In this document: positions 11,862-23,460 of the stretch, piece by piece
How positions within the stretch are numbered: the stretch's first letter is position 1
How the letters are laid out: each line of letters begins with the position of its first letter
Assembly: GCA_017506865.1 (NCBI GenBank)
Contig: JAFCMP010000064.1
Location: 290,607 to 354,606, forward strand
Origin: Tribonema minus
Lineage: Eukaryota > Sar > Xanthophyceae > Tribonematales > Tribonemataceae
Direction of reading: 5' to 3'
Length of the DNA: 64,000 nucleotides
Made by a program: the position numbers and the translations under genes
The notes under the pieces: model-generated
Told to the model about the DNA's origin: nothing
The model's database searches: none
What the model saw: the letters and a program-made list of their open reading frames with translations, nothing else

Positions 11862-13706
11862 TCACTGCTGTTGCGGCAGCAGTAGCAGCACGTAGAATGC
11901 CCAGGTACAAGTGGGTGACAACGTTACGGCCCTTCGACACGTAGCGCAGCTTACAGACAGGGGACTTGATGCAAGCTTGCCGTTTTGCTGCTGCCCACTC
12001 ATCATGTAGTTCTTGCATGTTAATATTGGAATTAAAGAAAATGGGACCGAGCATAGTTATTATATCGCCTGCTCGTTCAAGTGTTGTGTACATTTGCTTC
12101 TGCTTGTGCCATATTGTCTTGCAGAGGGTCGTGCCCTTTTCAGGTACATATCTGGGTTAGCCGTACTGCAACGGCGCCATTGAGATATTCTACAGGCGCA
12201 TGCTCGCGCATGCACTGTCTGCACTTGTATTGTGCAGAATCCCTGCGTCGCTTGTTAGGTTTAGGGTTCAGAGTCAGCTGACCCCCTAGATGCTCGCAAC
12301 TTGATGTAGATCGGATGTTTCTGCCACGGAGCGGTTTATGGACACTGTGTACGCAATGCGTGCTGAATTTGTACATATCCCTCAACTCTGTTCAGTGATG
12401 TGGACTGTCATGTTGATGTACTGCATCTTGTGATGAGACAACAACGTTCAGTGGGTTTTGATAGCAATCCTGCATTATTGAGGCCAGTGACCGGGACACT
12501 AACTGGAGCATGCATGGGAATCACTGCGCGCTGCATATGAACTTGGGTACCTACTTGATAAGAAAAAGGCATCAAACGTGCACAACCAGGCAAGTACTAC
12601 TTCAAGAAGTATCTGCTGGGCCAAACCTTGATTGATGAGTGCTGAAAGACACATGATTATGCTGAGTTTCTGCTTCAAGCTCTGCTTAGCACCGCAGTCA
12701 GCTTCCATGTCTGTCAAGTGTGCTGTATGCATGTATGAAACCAGCTAGTGGCAGTAACATGACCTCTGAACACTTCTCTAAGGCCAATCATGTTGGGGTT
12801 ACTTAAAATACCTGTATTACGCAGTGTAGGCGCCTCGAGTCTGTGCGTATGGCGCACCTGCTTGCGTGTTGTACCCAGATGCTAGCATCTGATAACAAAC
12901 TGGCGCCTATCCCAAAAATGGAGCTACTTCTTTAGAAGCCTAGAGCACTCCTTGCAAAGCCTTCATAGTGACGTGTACTTTGAAGCAATGCCCTGGGCAC
13001 AGTGAAGCCTTGATTGTCCAATGAGCTGCTGCCGGTTGCTGCTGTGTGCAGACCACATACACCTTCTGCAGCAAGCCTATCCTATGCATCAATTCGGAAC
13101 CTGAAAGCCGGCATTGTGGCGGTGACTGAACTGTCTCTCTCAGCAGCGACAAACAAGCTTGCAAAGGTGGCATGCTGAGCAGCATGTTCTACTGTATACT
13201 CAAGGTGGTTGACTACGAAACATTGACGACACATGCTGAGAAACGAAAAACTGTAGAAGACAAAAGGTACCTTTTGTGCTGTACTATCAACTTCCTGGCG
13301 CAGTATGACGTGCATCACGATGCACAACATAACCTAAGCGGTAAGTGGCATTGCTGCCTTAGATGTGGAAGTCTAACATATGCGTGAGGCAGGATGGCAG
13401 GCACTTGCAGATATCATGCTGTGCAGGTAACCAGGGTTAGCTGAAAGCCCGATGCAACAGAAGCCAGCAGCAGCAGCACCACCACAAGCATCAGCAGCAG
13501 CAGCAGCACTAGCCGAAGTAATCTGCCACCTACCAGCAGCCGCACAAGCATCGTCCGTGCAGCACATGCAATGTACAAGTGTCTGCTGATGCATCCATCG
13601 ATCAATGTTGCACTTGTGCTGTGTGTATTTTGTTCTGTTGCGCCCCTCCTCTAGCGTTTGGCAGGCTGACGCCGGCAAGTCTGCCTAACTGTGACACAAA
13701 TCAACG
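11862..13706. other. Non-coding stretch, nothing recognised
   Basis: No supported exon. The only features seen are a short interstitial telomere-like run near 12258-12270 (gttaggtttagggtt) and a CAG/CAC-rich microsatellite at about 13465-13515. Confidence 0.4.
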
Positions 13707-14894
13707 TCACTCAGCCCTCTGCGAACGGCGTGGCAACTGCTGCAGTATGTGTTCCCCACTGTCCTGAATGCTTTCGTTGTAGGGTAATTGTTGCATGGCG
13801 TTCACGACTGTGGCTTGGACACCGCAGTTGTGCAGCACAGTGCAAGACGTGACATGAGCAATTCTCTCTAGTGCCAGCAGCCCAGCCTCATTGACATCCT
13901 CATTGTCTGGGTGCGCATTCATCGCTGCCACTGTCGCTGCACAAGCTGAAGCTAAATCCACACGGCTGGCTTGCATTGATGCAACTAGAATACAGATTGC
14001 CTGGAGAGCGGTGAACTTCGGGTCGGGTCTGTCAAAGCAGGTGTTGAGCGCTGCCGTGACCAGCGCAAAGCTGCCCATGTCGACTAACTGCGCTGCGTAG
14101 GCATCGCTGCCCAATGCCAAATGAAGAATTGTTGATGTAGCAGTGCGCTGAATCATCGACTCTGCAGGAAATTCCCGCATTGCTCTGATGGCAGTTGCGC
14201 CAGCATCTGCAGTGATCAGCCTGACCCTTGCTTCATCTGATGAAACGAGCACCCCCAAAGCTGCAAGTCCTTGAATCTGTACTTGGCGACTGCTTGCGTG
14301 GGCATTCAGCAACTGCACCACGGCTTCGCAAGCTCCACTGGCGATAAGATCAGCTTCAAGCTGCACGCGTGTGGCTCCAGCAGTCAGTGATCCAGCAGCC
14401 ATGAGCGCCATAATCGCATATGTGGATCTTGCAGGTTGGCTTGAAGTACTGATACGACAAATCCGCTAGCACCCGCTGCCACTAGTCTCCTAACGTTGGC
14501 AGGCACAGCAGCCAGATACCCGATTGTACCCGCTGCGTAGACCTGCCAGGGGCCGTTTGGAGTGAATCTGCTCACTGCCATCATCAACGCTTCACAAGCT
14601 CCCCCTCGCCTAGTAGACGGCGATTGCGCTCATTTTGCCGGGCAAGCCAATACAAGGCTGTGGTGGCGTGCTCCTGCACTTCGGCGATATCAGCGAAGTT
14701 CTTCATTGCACCCACCATAACCCGGCAACCCCGCCCTGGACCAGCTTGACCTGGCATGCCTCCAGCTCTTCTCGTCCGATCACGGCAGCGTCCTGGAGCA
14801 GCCGCCACACCGCCTGCACACCCCATCGTGCGATCGTGGCGCTTTCCCTATGTGCTTGCATGCACGCCAGAATCTGAGCACAACTATCCCCCAT
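13707..14894 (-). pseudogene. Armadillo-repeat protein pseudogene, copy A of a tandem family
   Basis: Aligned with the intact copy at 16761-17972, this copy is collinear from the ATG at 14894 (MGDSCAQILACMQAH) to the TGA at 13707, but the frame breaks three times. One base is missing after KLVQGG (about 14728). One is missing in RLLGEGE (about 14607-14612, GA-GGG for GAAGAG). A third shift falls after NLQDPHMR (about 14415-14425). Repeats with the Arm-type Gly-Ala turn and Leu-rich helices are clear, for example GACEAVVQLLNAHA and MNAHPDNEDVNEAGLLALERIA. These alpha-solenoids usually bind protein partners. The upstream region also matches copy B, so the duplication included the 5' flank. Confidence 0.75.
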
Positions 14895-16760
14895 AGGCCT
14901 GCTTCTGCACGGTTGTTCGATCTTTTCCCCGTTCTTCAAGTTGAAGTGGGCGTGTCAGGCCAGTTTTGCGGCCAATTATTGAATTCAAGGCTTGGCTACG
15001 TTGAGTTCAGTTATTCTGATTGTGGCTCCATCAGGTACGGCCAGGAGCGTGCCATGCACAGCCGTACAAAGTGCAACGCGGTAGCATCAGTAGACTGATA
15101 CTGACGCTCCGGCACCGTGCTGGCGCTCCAGCACCGTGCCATCGCCCTGGACGGCGGTGGCTGCTCTGGGCTGCTGGCGCTCTGAACGGCGGCGGCTGCA
15201 GAGGCAGCACTGCCCAGCTCGATTTACGCTCATGTGCAAGAGTTTCACCAGACATAACAGTGGCAGAAGTGCACTTCCTGCTGTACTGCGTTCCAAAGCG
15301 CACATCTCGTAGTTTGCGGCTGCTGCTGCAGAAGCAGCACTGCCCTGCTCATTTGCGCTCACGTGTTCTGTTGACAGTACCCAATGGCACTGTAAAGCTG
15401 TACAGGGGTAGGGTTAGTGTCTCACATCGTGCGCACGGTGCACTGGCTTAAAAGCAATTGTGTTGCATCCAGATGTCGATGACCCAGTAATGCTCATGTT
15501 TGTATGTTCATACTGTATACTTTGAAGTATTTCAAAACAATATATTTCAGTGCAGAGAATATATTATTTACCAGTGACAGATTTCAATAGTATGATGATG
15601 ATCCTTGACAAATATGATGCCTTGGTCACAACTCGGTGTGAGGCCAGCTTCTGCCATTTGCCGGCATTTACTGAGAGCAATTGAAGTGGCATCTACCTCC
15701 TAGGAGTGTTACTACTGGGTATTGTTGTGTTCTTCAAATATGCGATGATGGCTGACATGGTTCTCTCAGCAGTTTAAAACGGTTTGCAGACCCGGTGTGC
15801 GGGCGCAGCGTTGTGCACTCAGGCTGCTTACATTGAAGTTCACACCTCAGACCAAACAAAATTGTGCATCATGCAACAGAGCCCAGCGACAACGCAGTAC
15901 GGAGCGACAGGCATAGTGTAGTCACGTGACACCAGCAAGACTGTGCATTGCAATCATGACAATGCCAGCAACAAGCACCAGGGTCTACAGACGCAGGTGC
16001 CACTGGCACCAGTGGTATACCGTGTGCTGTGACGTACAGCAATAGCCTGAGGTAGCTTGGGTGCATGCTATGATGGGTGCAACACTTCCAGGTCAAGAAC
16101 TTATCAGAATGCCTACGTGCGGCGCTCCATCAAGTCCATCAGTCGTTGATGACACAACACGCCAAGCACCGAAACCGCACACAATGACAGGTACTACCCA
16201 ACGGCTGTATTGGCGCATGCACAGAAAACTACATGGTGCTACGTGACAAAAACTCAATGCCCGACTGCCGTGGTCACTCGCACTATCATAATCTCCAATG
16301 TGGCATCGCAATTACCTATAAGCATGCCAGCGGCAGCCTCGGCATTCAACAAACAACGTGTGCGGTCAACTGATGCATGATGGAGACAGCACGAACTTGC
16401 AGTTGAAGTTTTGATGTCGTGGGAATGCCACCACGTTGATGAAGTGACATGACAATTGTGCGCAGGGCAGCTCAACATGTCAGAAGCCAGCAGCAGCAGC
16501 ACAGCAGCAACAGTACGTAGCACCAGCAGCAAGTGTATCACTCTGACACCCGCACGCATCAATCGTGCGGCGCATGCGCAGCCCACAATGCATTACCGGT
16601 TCGTTCTCTGACGCTGTGGCACATGCTCTGAGCGTGAACACATGATACTATTGGGCTCCACTCCAGCGTTTTGAACAACTGCACTGACAAGAACGTGTCC
16701 AGCGCGCAGGCCTGCGAAAGGCTGTGACACATTGGAAAGTCATCTGCAAAACAGCCTTTG
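14895..16760. other. Intergenic region with duplicated 5' flank of the armadillo genes
   Basis: At about 14930-15060 there is a block shared with 18115-18300: a 'cttcaagttgaagt' motif (14934-14947), then 'ttgagttcag', then 'ggctccatcaggta.gg.caggagcgtgcc'. It is probably a duplicated promoter and first exon. Two similar 'ctgctgctgcagaagcagcactgcc' blocks lie at about 15190-15215 and 15320-15350. Nothing recognisable follows from 15450 to 16760. Confidence 0.4.
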
Positions 16761-17972
16761 TCAATGACTCGCATCTGGCTGACGCAGCAGTCTGAGGACC
16801 TGTTCAGCAGAGGCCTGAATATCCTGATTTTGCGGAAAGCGTTGCATGGCCCTTGTGACTGCAGCCTGGGCACCGCAATCGTGCAGTGCGGTGGCATCTG
16901 CGGAAACAGCAAGCTCCCCAAGCGCCAGCAGCCCAGCCTCATTCATGACCTCGTGGTCTGGGTGCGCATTGATTGCCGCCACTGCTGCTGCACAACTTGA
17001 GGCTAAGTCTGATCCCGCATGACTCGCTGGTTTAACCAGAAGGCTGAGCGCCTCAAGAGCCATTGCTTTGTATTCCGGGCTGATCAAGCAAGTGTTGAGC
17101 GCTGCTGCGACCAGTTGGCAGCTAGGCATGTGCGCCAACTGCACCGCGCAGTCTTCACTGCCCACCGACAAGGCTGCGACTGTTGCCATGGCAGATAACT
17201 GGAGCATTGTGTCTGCAGGATACGCCTGCATTGCGCTGATGGCAATGGTGCCAGCTTTTTCAGCGCTGAGCTTGTCCATCGCTTCATCTACATCCGCCAA
17301 GAGCGAAGACAAAGCTGTAAAACCTTGACGCAGTATGCGGCTATTGCTGCTGTGGGCGGTTAGCACATGTACAGTGGCTTCGCACGCCCCGGCCGCAATC
17401 AGACTGACTGCGTGGTCTTGGGCCAGGCATGCAACAGCATTCAGTGCACCGCCCTCAGTGTGTGCATCTTGCAGGTTGTTTTGCAGTACCGATACAACGA
17501 ACCCGATAGCACCCCCTGCCACTAGTCTCTCAGCATTGTTGACCACAGTACCCAGGAAGGAGATTGCGTTTGACGCACAGCGCTGCCAGGTGAAATCTGT
17601 AGGGAATTTGAGCACTGCCGCCATCAACACTTCACAGGCTCCCTCTTCGCCTAGCAGACGGCAGTTGGCGCTATTGTGAACAAGATAGGACACTGCTGTG
17701 GTGGCGTACTTCTGCACTACGGCGATATCAGCAAAGTCCTTCATTGCACCCACCAGCATCCGGCAGGCCCCAGCCTCAGACAGCTTCTCTCGACAGGCCG
17801 CCAGCTCTGCTGATCCGCTCAAGGCAGCCTGCTGGAGCAGCCGGCACACCGCCTGCAGACCCCATCGTGCGATCGTGGGGCTTTCCCTGTGCGCCTGTAT
17901 GCACGCCAGAACCTGAGCGGAGCTGTGTTCACCTATGGTGTGTGCAACATAAGTGCACGTGCAGCAAAGCAT
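16761..17972 (-). CDS. Armadillo-repeat protein, intact copy B of a tandem family
   Basis: An uninterrupted frame of 403 codons runs from the ATG at 17972 (MLCCTCTYVAHTIGEH) to a TGA at 16761. The protein is a string of about 40-residue alpha-helical repeats with conserved Gly-Ala turns, such as EAGACRMLVGAMKDFADI, AAGACEATVHVLTAH and NEAGLLALGELAV. This fits an ARM/HEAT-like scaffold of the Vac8/ARMC type with no catalytic domain. The codon homologous to the start ATG of copies A and C is ATA here, so translation probably begins 12 codons upstream. An upstream exon ending at 'gaactcaac|gtaagc' (about 18240-18298) may supply a different N-terminus. Partner and function are unknown. Confidence 0.7.
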   Translation of the reverse strand: MLCCTCTYVAHTIGEHSSAQVLACIQAHRESPTIARWGLQAVCRLLQQAALSGSAELAACREKLSEAGACRMLVGAMKDFADIAVVQKYATTAVSYLVHNSANCRLLGEEGACEVLMAAVLKFPTDFTWQRCASNAISFLGTVVNNAERLVAGGAIGFVVSVLQNNLQDAHTEGGALNAVACLAQDHAVSLIAAGACEATVHVLTAHSSNSRILRQGFTALSSLLADVDEAMDKLSAEKAGTIAISAMQAYPADTMLQLSAMATVAALSVGSEDCAVQLAHMPSCQLVAAALNTCLISPEYKAMALEALSLLVKPASHAGSDLASSCAAAVAAINAHPDHEVMNEAGLLALGELAVSADATALHDCGAQAAVTRAMQRFPQNQDIQASAEQVLRLLRQPDASH

Positions 17973-18644
17973 ACTGCAGGATTGCTCGAAGAGCAAATAC
18001 CGATGATACATCAATGGTCTATCCTTCACGAATTCGCTCCTAGTGTCTTGAATTGTTTCTGCTTTCAATTTTATGATGCTGCGCAGTGCACAATAGTCTC
18101 CAAATCTCTCCCAGGATCTTGAAGTTCGCTCTTGAAGTGTGGCGTGTCCTCCTTCGGTGAGAACGATGCAAGATCTGCACACAGAGAGGAGATGAGCAAG
18201 ACTAGAAGTGCGGCAGGCAATCCAGTGCTTACGTTGAGTTCAGATGTCTTAACCGCCCCGGCTCCATCAGGTATGGTCAGGAGCGTGCCGTGCGCCACTT
18301 GTGCGCATCACTACGGTCACCTAACTTGCGCTTTGCGGTGCTGATCCTACTTGCTGGAGGACAACTAGTGCTCTTCAACTGCGGATGCTCTCCGCCGCTG
18401 CCGCAGCTGCTGGTGGTGCTGCCGCCGTTGCCACCGTCGCTGCACTGCCACTGCCTGCTCCCTTGCGCTCAAGGCAACACTTCGCAATAGCACTGCAAAG
18501 CCCTGGAGGGGGAAGAAGTGCACATGCTTCAGTACTGCACTTTAGATATGCACATGTTATAGTTTGCTCATGGCACGGTTGTGTGCTGAGCCACTGCTTG
18601 CACACTGGGCGGAGATCATTCCACAATTGCATTGCAGGTATGAC
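17973..18644 (-). promoter_or_regulatory. 5' region of armadillo gene B, duplicated in copy A
   Basis: It contains 'cttgaagttcgctcttgaagt' at 18119-18139. It also contains a conserved block at about 18235-18295 that encodes LLTIPDGAGAVKTSELN on the minus strand, followed by a GTAAGC donor. The same block upstream of copy A encodes a similar peptide but has lost the donor (gtagcc). It is either a first coding exon or a conserved 5' UTR. A GCN-rich stretch lies at 18390-18450. Confidence 0.35.
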
Positions 18645-19393
18645 CTTGTATTTATAAAGGCCCAAGGGAGGCCGGGTTGCCTATGCAATCGAAAAGCTTG
18701 CGTCAACGCAGCAGCCTAGTCTGCGCTGTGCCCTAGGAGCCTGGACACCGGCGCTGCAACACAGCCCAGCATTCGCGCTCCGCGTGTGTACGCCATGACG
18801 CGCTCCGCCAACTCCCGCGCCAGCGAAACGCTTAGCTCAATGAGGATCTGACGCTTAGCTAACCCGGCCTTGCGTAACACATCCGCCTTCCCCCCCCCTG
18901 AGCACAGTGCTGAATGCATTGCCAACTCCTTGACAAAACGTCTTGTCTGCTTGCCCAGCCGACCGTACGACTCCTGCACGAACGGCACAAAAGCCCAAGA
19001 TGACGTCAAGGTGCCGGTGTGGTGCTTGACCTTCGCGTCCTCCCCCACCCCAGCAGCATAGCCGTCCGTGTTCGAGGCATTTGTTTTGCCTGTCAGGTAC
19101 GAGCTCGCTGTGGGCGCGCGCACACTTGTGTCTAGCACTATTCCCTTGTTACGGTATGCACTGCTAAAGTGCAGACACCCTGGGTCAATGACTGTGTCCG
19201 CCCGATACCCCGGTACCTTGAAGACGCTAGCGTCCTCATTGCGGACAATAGAGACATGGTGCTGTCTCAAGATGCGCTGCAGGCACCGCTTTTGGGCAGT
19301 ATGTGTCGCGTTGTGCCCGCATATGTGCTGGCTGGGGCAGCTGATCGCATGCGTGGAGGTGGGGCTCACGTCACTGCATTGTATTGCACACAT
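18645..19393 (-). mobile_element. 3' part of a retroelement: endonuclease-like C-terminal domain plus 3' tail
   Basis: A minus-strand frame (19393-18716, 225 codons, truncated at the 5' end) contains YRADTVIDPG, then IVLDTSVRAP, then EDAKVKHHTG, then RLGKQTRRFVKELAMH. This 'RAD.. / DV.V..P / A...K..HY / ..G..RF...LA' pattern is the C-terminal region found after reverse transcriptases in algal retroelements, possibly PD-(D/E)XK-like. The 71 bp after the stop (18645-18715) recurs inverted at 33434-33504, which marks it as the element's 3' tail. No reverse-transcriptase motif was found upstream, so the copy is 5' truncated, as expected of target-primed insertion. A related but frameshifted domain lies at 34078-34526. 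Confidence 0.5.
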
Positions 19394-20852
19394 GCTTCTA
19401 GAGCAGATTCATGATAAAGCGGAGCGGAGATGCTCAACTCTGGCAGCGGGTGGTGCCCTCGGTGTGAGCCTGCTTTTCTGAGTACTCCATGAAGGCTTGC
19501 AGCCAGGGTGGCTCACGACCCCATAGTGGTAACCTCTCGGGCTTGCAGTGCGCCTAGTCTACGACACGTAGGGTCTGCCTCTTCTGTCAGAAAAATGGTG
19601 CCCAATTGCTACGCATGGAGGGAACCTCAGGCTGGAAACATCGCAGTGGCTGCAAGGTCATGATGGCCCATGAGACACCAGCACGTGCAATGTTGGCGCA
19701 GGTCCTGGGGGCGCTAGTGGGCACGTGCCGATGGCTGACGCTACCCTGACAGTGTGACGACCAGTCGACAGGCTGTCGCAGCGCTGCAGTGTTCAACATC
19801 TCGACTCGAAGGTGCTGCTGCAACAGTGGTTGCATGCCGCCGACCCATGAATAACCACATGCTGCAGCAAAATCCAATATGTTATTGATATATCTGCAGA
19901 GGGCAGCCACTCACGCGTCCTGCAATGGGCGTTGGCGAACGGTTCAGCGGCAGGTTCAACAGTTCTGTTACACTAGCGCCGCTGCAGCCAAGATTGGGCA
20001 TCTCAACGTGCCACGGAGTGAGTGACTGTGACCCAGTGCCACAGTGAGTGCCCGTGCCGCCCCGGCATAAGGACTGATGGTCACAACTGCCAGTGTCACA
20101 TAGTGCTGCGAACTGACGCACTGTGCCACGTGGAGGTGCTGCAGTGGGCACACGTCAGCGACTCGGAGTGTCAATGGAGGAGGTCCTGGAGACGTGCCAT
20201 TAGCAGCAGCAGCCTGAGACTTCGATCTTGGTGTCCTCAATTGTTTGGTTTCTCCAATATTGTGATGCCGCACGATAATGTGCAACTCACTAGTACTGCG
20301 GTACAGTGCTTGCTTTGTCCATCGCTAGTGCACACAGTCACACTGAAATCACTGGTAACGCACGCCACGCAGTGCATGCAAATGACAGGCACTTGATTTT
20401 TGGATTGATGCTGTGCAGGTGCTACCATTCAACCAGTGGCCACGCTAGTATGTGAATCATGCAGTGCAGCAAGCTTATTGTTATACCAACAGCGACAGTG
20501 CATCAGGGCAGCGACAGTAGCAAGCAGCAGCATCAGCGGCAGTAGCCACAGTATCATCTCTGTGCCAAAACAGCCGTAACGCAAGCATCCATTGTGCTGC
20601 GCATGCATACAACTCACAATGCATTCTGTCTGGTTTTGCATGCTTTGTGCCGTCGTCAGAGCTGTGCACTTGTTTTCTGTGCTTTGTATACACTGTACCG
20701 CTTCGCCCATTCTTGCTCCACTTAATTCTCCTGCATTATGGATGGCTTCAATGGCGGGAGTATGTCCATGAGGCCGCCCACTTGAGGGGTGCTGTCGAAG
20801 CCTCAGGCTTACCCTATCCAGCGGACCTGCTGCTTGCATACTGGTTTGCTCC
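19394..20852. other. Non-coding stretch between retroelement fragment and armadillo copy C
   Basis: Nothing recognised. The open frames seen are short and lack splice sites or similarity to the neighbouring elements. Confidence 0.35.
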
Positions 20853-22035
20853 TCAGCTCTCCCTGTGTGAGCCGTGAGGCAAGCGCAGCAAGGCCTGCTC
20901 ACCAAAGTCCTGAATCTCCTGGTTTTGCGGAAAGCGCTGCATGGCGCTCGTGACTGCCGCCTGGGCACCGCAATCATGCGATGCGGTGACATCAGCAAGG
21001 CTCATGAGTGCCAGCAGTCCTGAGTGATTGACACTCTCATTGTCTGGGTGCGCATTGATCGCTGCCACTGCCGCTGCACATGCTGAGCCTGTCTCTACAT
21101 AGCCATCTGGGGAGGTCGCGGCCACTACGGCCATTGCCCTAAGTGCACGGTCAATGTGTTTGGGGCTAGTCAGGCAGGTGTTGAGCGCAGCTGCAATAAG
21201 TTCGTAGCTGCCTATGTTTACCAGCTCTGCAGCGTAGTCATCACTGCTGATACACGCAGGTGCAATCACTGATATGGCACCGATTTGGACCTGCCCGTCT
21301 TCAGGAAATGCCTGCATTGCTCTGATGGCAACTGCGCCAGCGTCTGCCGTGCGAAGCTTGTCCTTGACCTCATCTAGAGCTGCGAGAATAGCTAACGCCG
21401 TAAGGCCTTCAGCCTGTATGCGGCAATGGCTTGTGTGGGTGTTCAGCACCTGCACCACCGCTTCAAAAGCTTACAAGCCCCTGAGCCACTGGCGCTGGGA
21501 TCAGCTACATGCTGTTGGGCTAGCGCCTGTACAGCACTCAGCACAGCGCACTCAATGCGTTCATTTTCAGGGTTGGATCGAAGCACATCTGCAACAATCT
21601 CGCTGGCACCTGCTGCCCCTAGTCTCTCTGCATTGACAGGGTCGGCACCCAGCTGTCCGATTGCGCTTGCAGCAAAGAGTTGCCAGGCGGAGTCTGGAGA
21701 GAATCGCACTGCCGCACTGCCGAGATAATCGCTTCAGCTGCCCCCCTCTCTCCTAGTAAACGGCGGTTGCGGTCATTGTCCATGGCGAGAAATAGCACTG
21801 CTTGAGTGCCCCAGCGCTGCACGTCAGCCTTGTCAGCATGATCGTTCATTGCACCCACCATCATTTGGCAAGCGCCGCCGTCAGCCAGCTTGATCTGGCA
21901 GGCCCTCAGCTCCTGTCGGCCGTTGAAAGCAGCCTCTGCAAGCAGCCGGCACACTGCCTGCGCGCCCCATCGCGCGACACCAGCACATGCCTTGTGAGCT
22001 TCCATGCAAGCCAGAACCTCGGCGCACTCCCCCAT
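20853..22035 (-). pseudogene. Armadillo-repeat protein pseudogene, copy C, broken by two 8-bp insertions
   Basis: It is collinear with copy B from the ATG at 22035 (MGECAEVLACMEAH) to the TGA at 20853. It is interrupted at two places. At 21706-21721 the octamer gcactgcc (minus strand GGCAGTGC) is perfectly tandem-duplicated; removing one unit restores AIISAVRFSPDSAW in frame. At about 21463-21478 eight extra bases interrupt SGACEAVVQVLN. Everything else reads as a good armadillo protein, so inactivation looks fairly recent. The family has one intact and two broken members within 8.3 kb. Confidence 0.75.
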
Positions 22036-22789
22036 GGTGTCAGCGCTGCTGGTGAGCGGCGGATTTAATTATGTGTCCGTTCTTCCGAAATGTCTACTTC
22101 TTTAGCCGAGCGTGAGACTGCCAGTGAGCCCTACACACGCTGAGGACAAAATGATGCTATATAAAAGTGGACATGAGGTGACGCGCCTACTTCTTTGAAA
22201 AATCCGCAAGTAGTTGGTTGAGGCATGCCCCTCCCATGCAATGCCTCCACTGGGTGCTGGGGTACCACATGCCACATTGTGCCACATTATGTTTATTTGC
22301 ATGAGGCGGCACTCATCGCCACTGCGTACTAAGAAAGGCAGCAGAGGGGGTTTGGAGGCATCGTACCACCAAGCAAGCGAACCCCCTACATGGGGGGTCA
22401 GTCTGGCGCAATTTGTGTGCGAGCCAGGCCAGCATAATGTCTGGCGACTGCTGCTATGCCGCCACACTGAAAGCAGTGCTGGCAAAAGCACAATAAATGC
22501 TACAGTGCCTGACGAATAGAGCATGCGTAGCTGCCATACGGTGCAATATCCTGCATGCACTCACGCCTGCGGATGATGCATCATATGTGATGGAGCTCAG
22601 ACACACGTCAGCAACTGTGTTTGGGCTCCACTTGTGTATAAAGCATGACTTTTGCGATTGCGTGACATACAATTTTTTCAGCTTGACAACGTGCACACTG
22701 TCGAATACGATCAGCCCAGAGGCAAGCGCAGCCCCTCTGGGGCCACTGCAACAAGATGTCCATATGGCATGCTTCAGCGCGCTTAAAGC
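22036..22789. other. Non-coding stretch upstream of armadillo copy C
   Basis: No supported gene. A TATA-like 'ctatataaaag' lies at about 22155 on the plus strand with no clear gene downstream. Part of the 3' region of the transposase remnant to the right may extend into this interval. Confidence 0.3.
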
Positions 22790-23460
22790 AGGTGCTTGTC
22801 CTGGCGATCCACGCCGCGCAAGTGTGCACCGCAGATGGGCTGGTACGCGTACGACGAAATGAATGTGCTGCGGCGCGCTGTCACCAGGGCAGGCTCTCCC
22901 GTCACGGTGGGAGGCGCGTGTAGTCCGCATGCGACGCTGCGTGATCGTCCCGACGTGGTGTGCCACCTGTAGCTCAACTCCAGCACACAACATGGGTGGC
23001 AGCTACATGCTTTGCTGCTGGCACTATGTCCAGGGACGCAGCGCTCTATGTGTAGTGGCAGCAGGGTGTGGCGCGTCTCGCTCTGTGCAGGCGCTGCGCA
23101 TTCTACATGTCCATTGCAACGGCTCCTTCGTTGGGCGATATACGTTCCAGAAAGTGCGGACACGTTGCGCTTTGGAGTGCTGACCCAATGCCCTAGCACC
23201 ATAGCCAAGTCCATCTACGGCTGGGAATGTGCATTTCACTTGCGGTGGGCTGGCATCAGCGTTCTGCTGTGAAGAGCGGCATGCGGCGCCGCAGTCAACT
23301 AGTGCAGCCAGTGCCCTTTGCGTTAACAGCCTTGATATATGGCATGTTTTGCCCCCCTGATGACGTCCACGGCGGGGTGTAGCAGATGACACTATCTACG
23401 AGGACGCGCCTGTGGCCATCTGTCCACTTGAAGTTCTTGTGCACGATGGTGTTTAAAATG
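22790..23460 (-). pseudogene. Decayed piggyBac-like transposase fragment
   Basis: Minus-strand translation gives short protein-like pieces in different frames. These are NTIVHKNFKWTDGHRRVLVD and ICYTPPWTSSGGQNMPYIKA (about 23455-23340), YGARALGQHSKAQRV and RTFWNVYR (about 23200-23130), and FISSYAYQPICGAHLRGVDR followed by QDKHLL (about 22862-22790). The last resembles the piggyBac hallmark 'Y...M.GVDR.D'. Stops and frame changes separate the pieces. No terminal repeats or TTAA duplication were identified. The family call rests mainly on the GVDRQDK block. Confidence 0.35.

Noticed and set aside
22152-22165. TATATAAAAG as a promoter
   Set aside because: No gene starts downstream on the plus strand, and the armadillo copy C lies on the other side.
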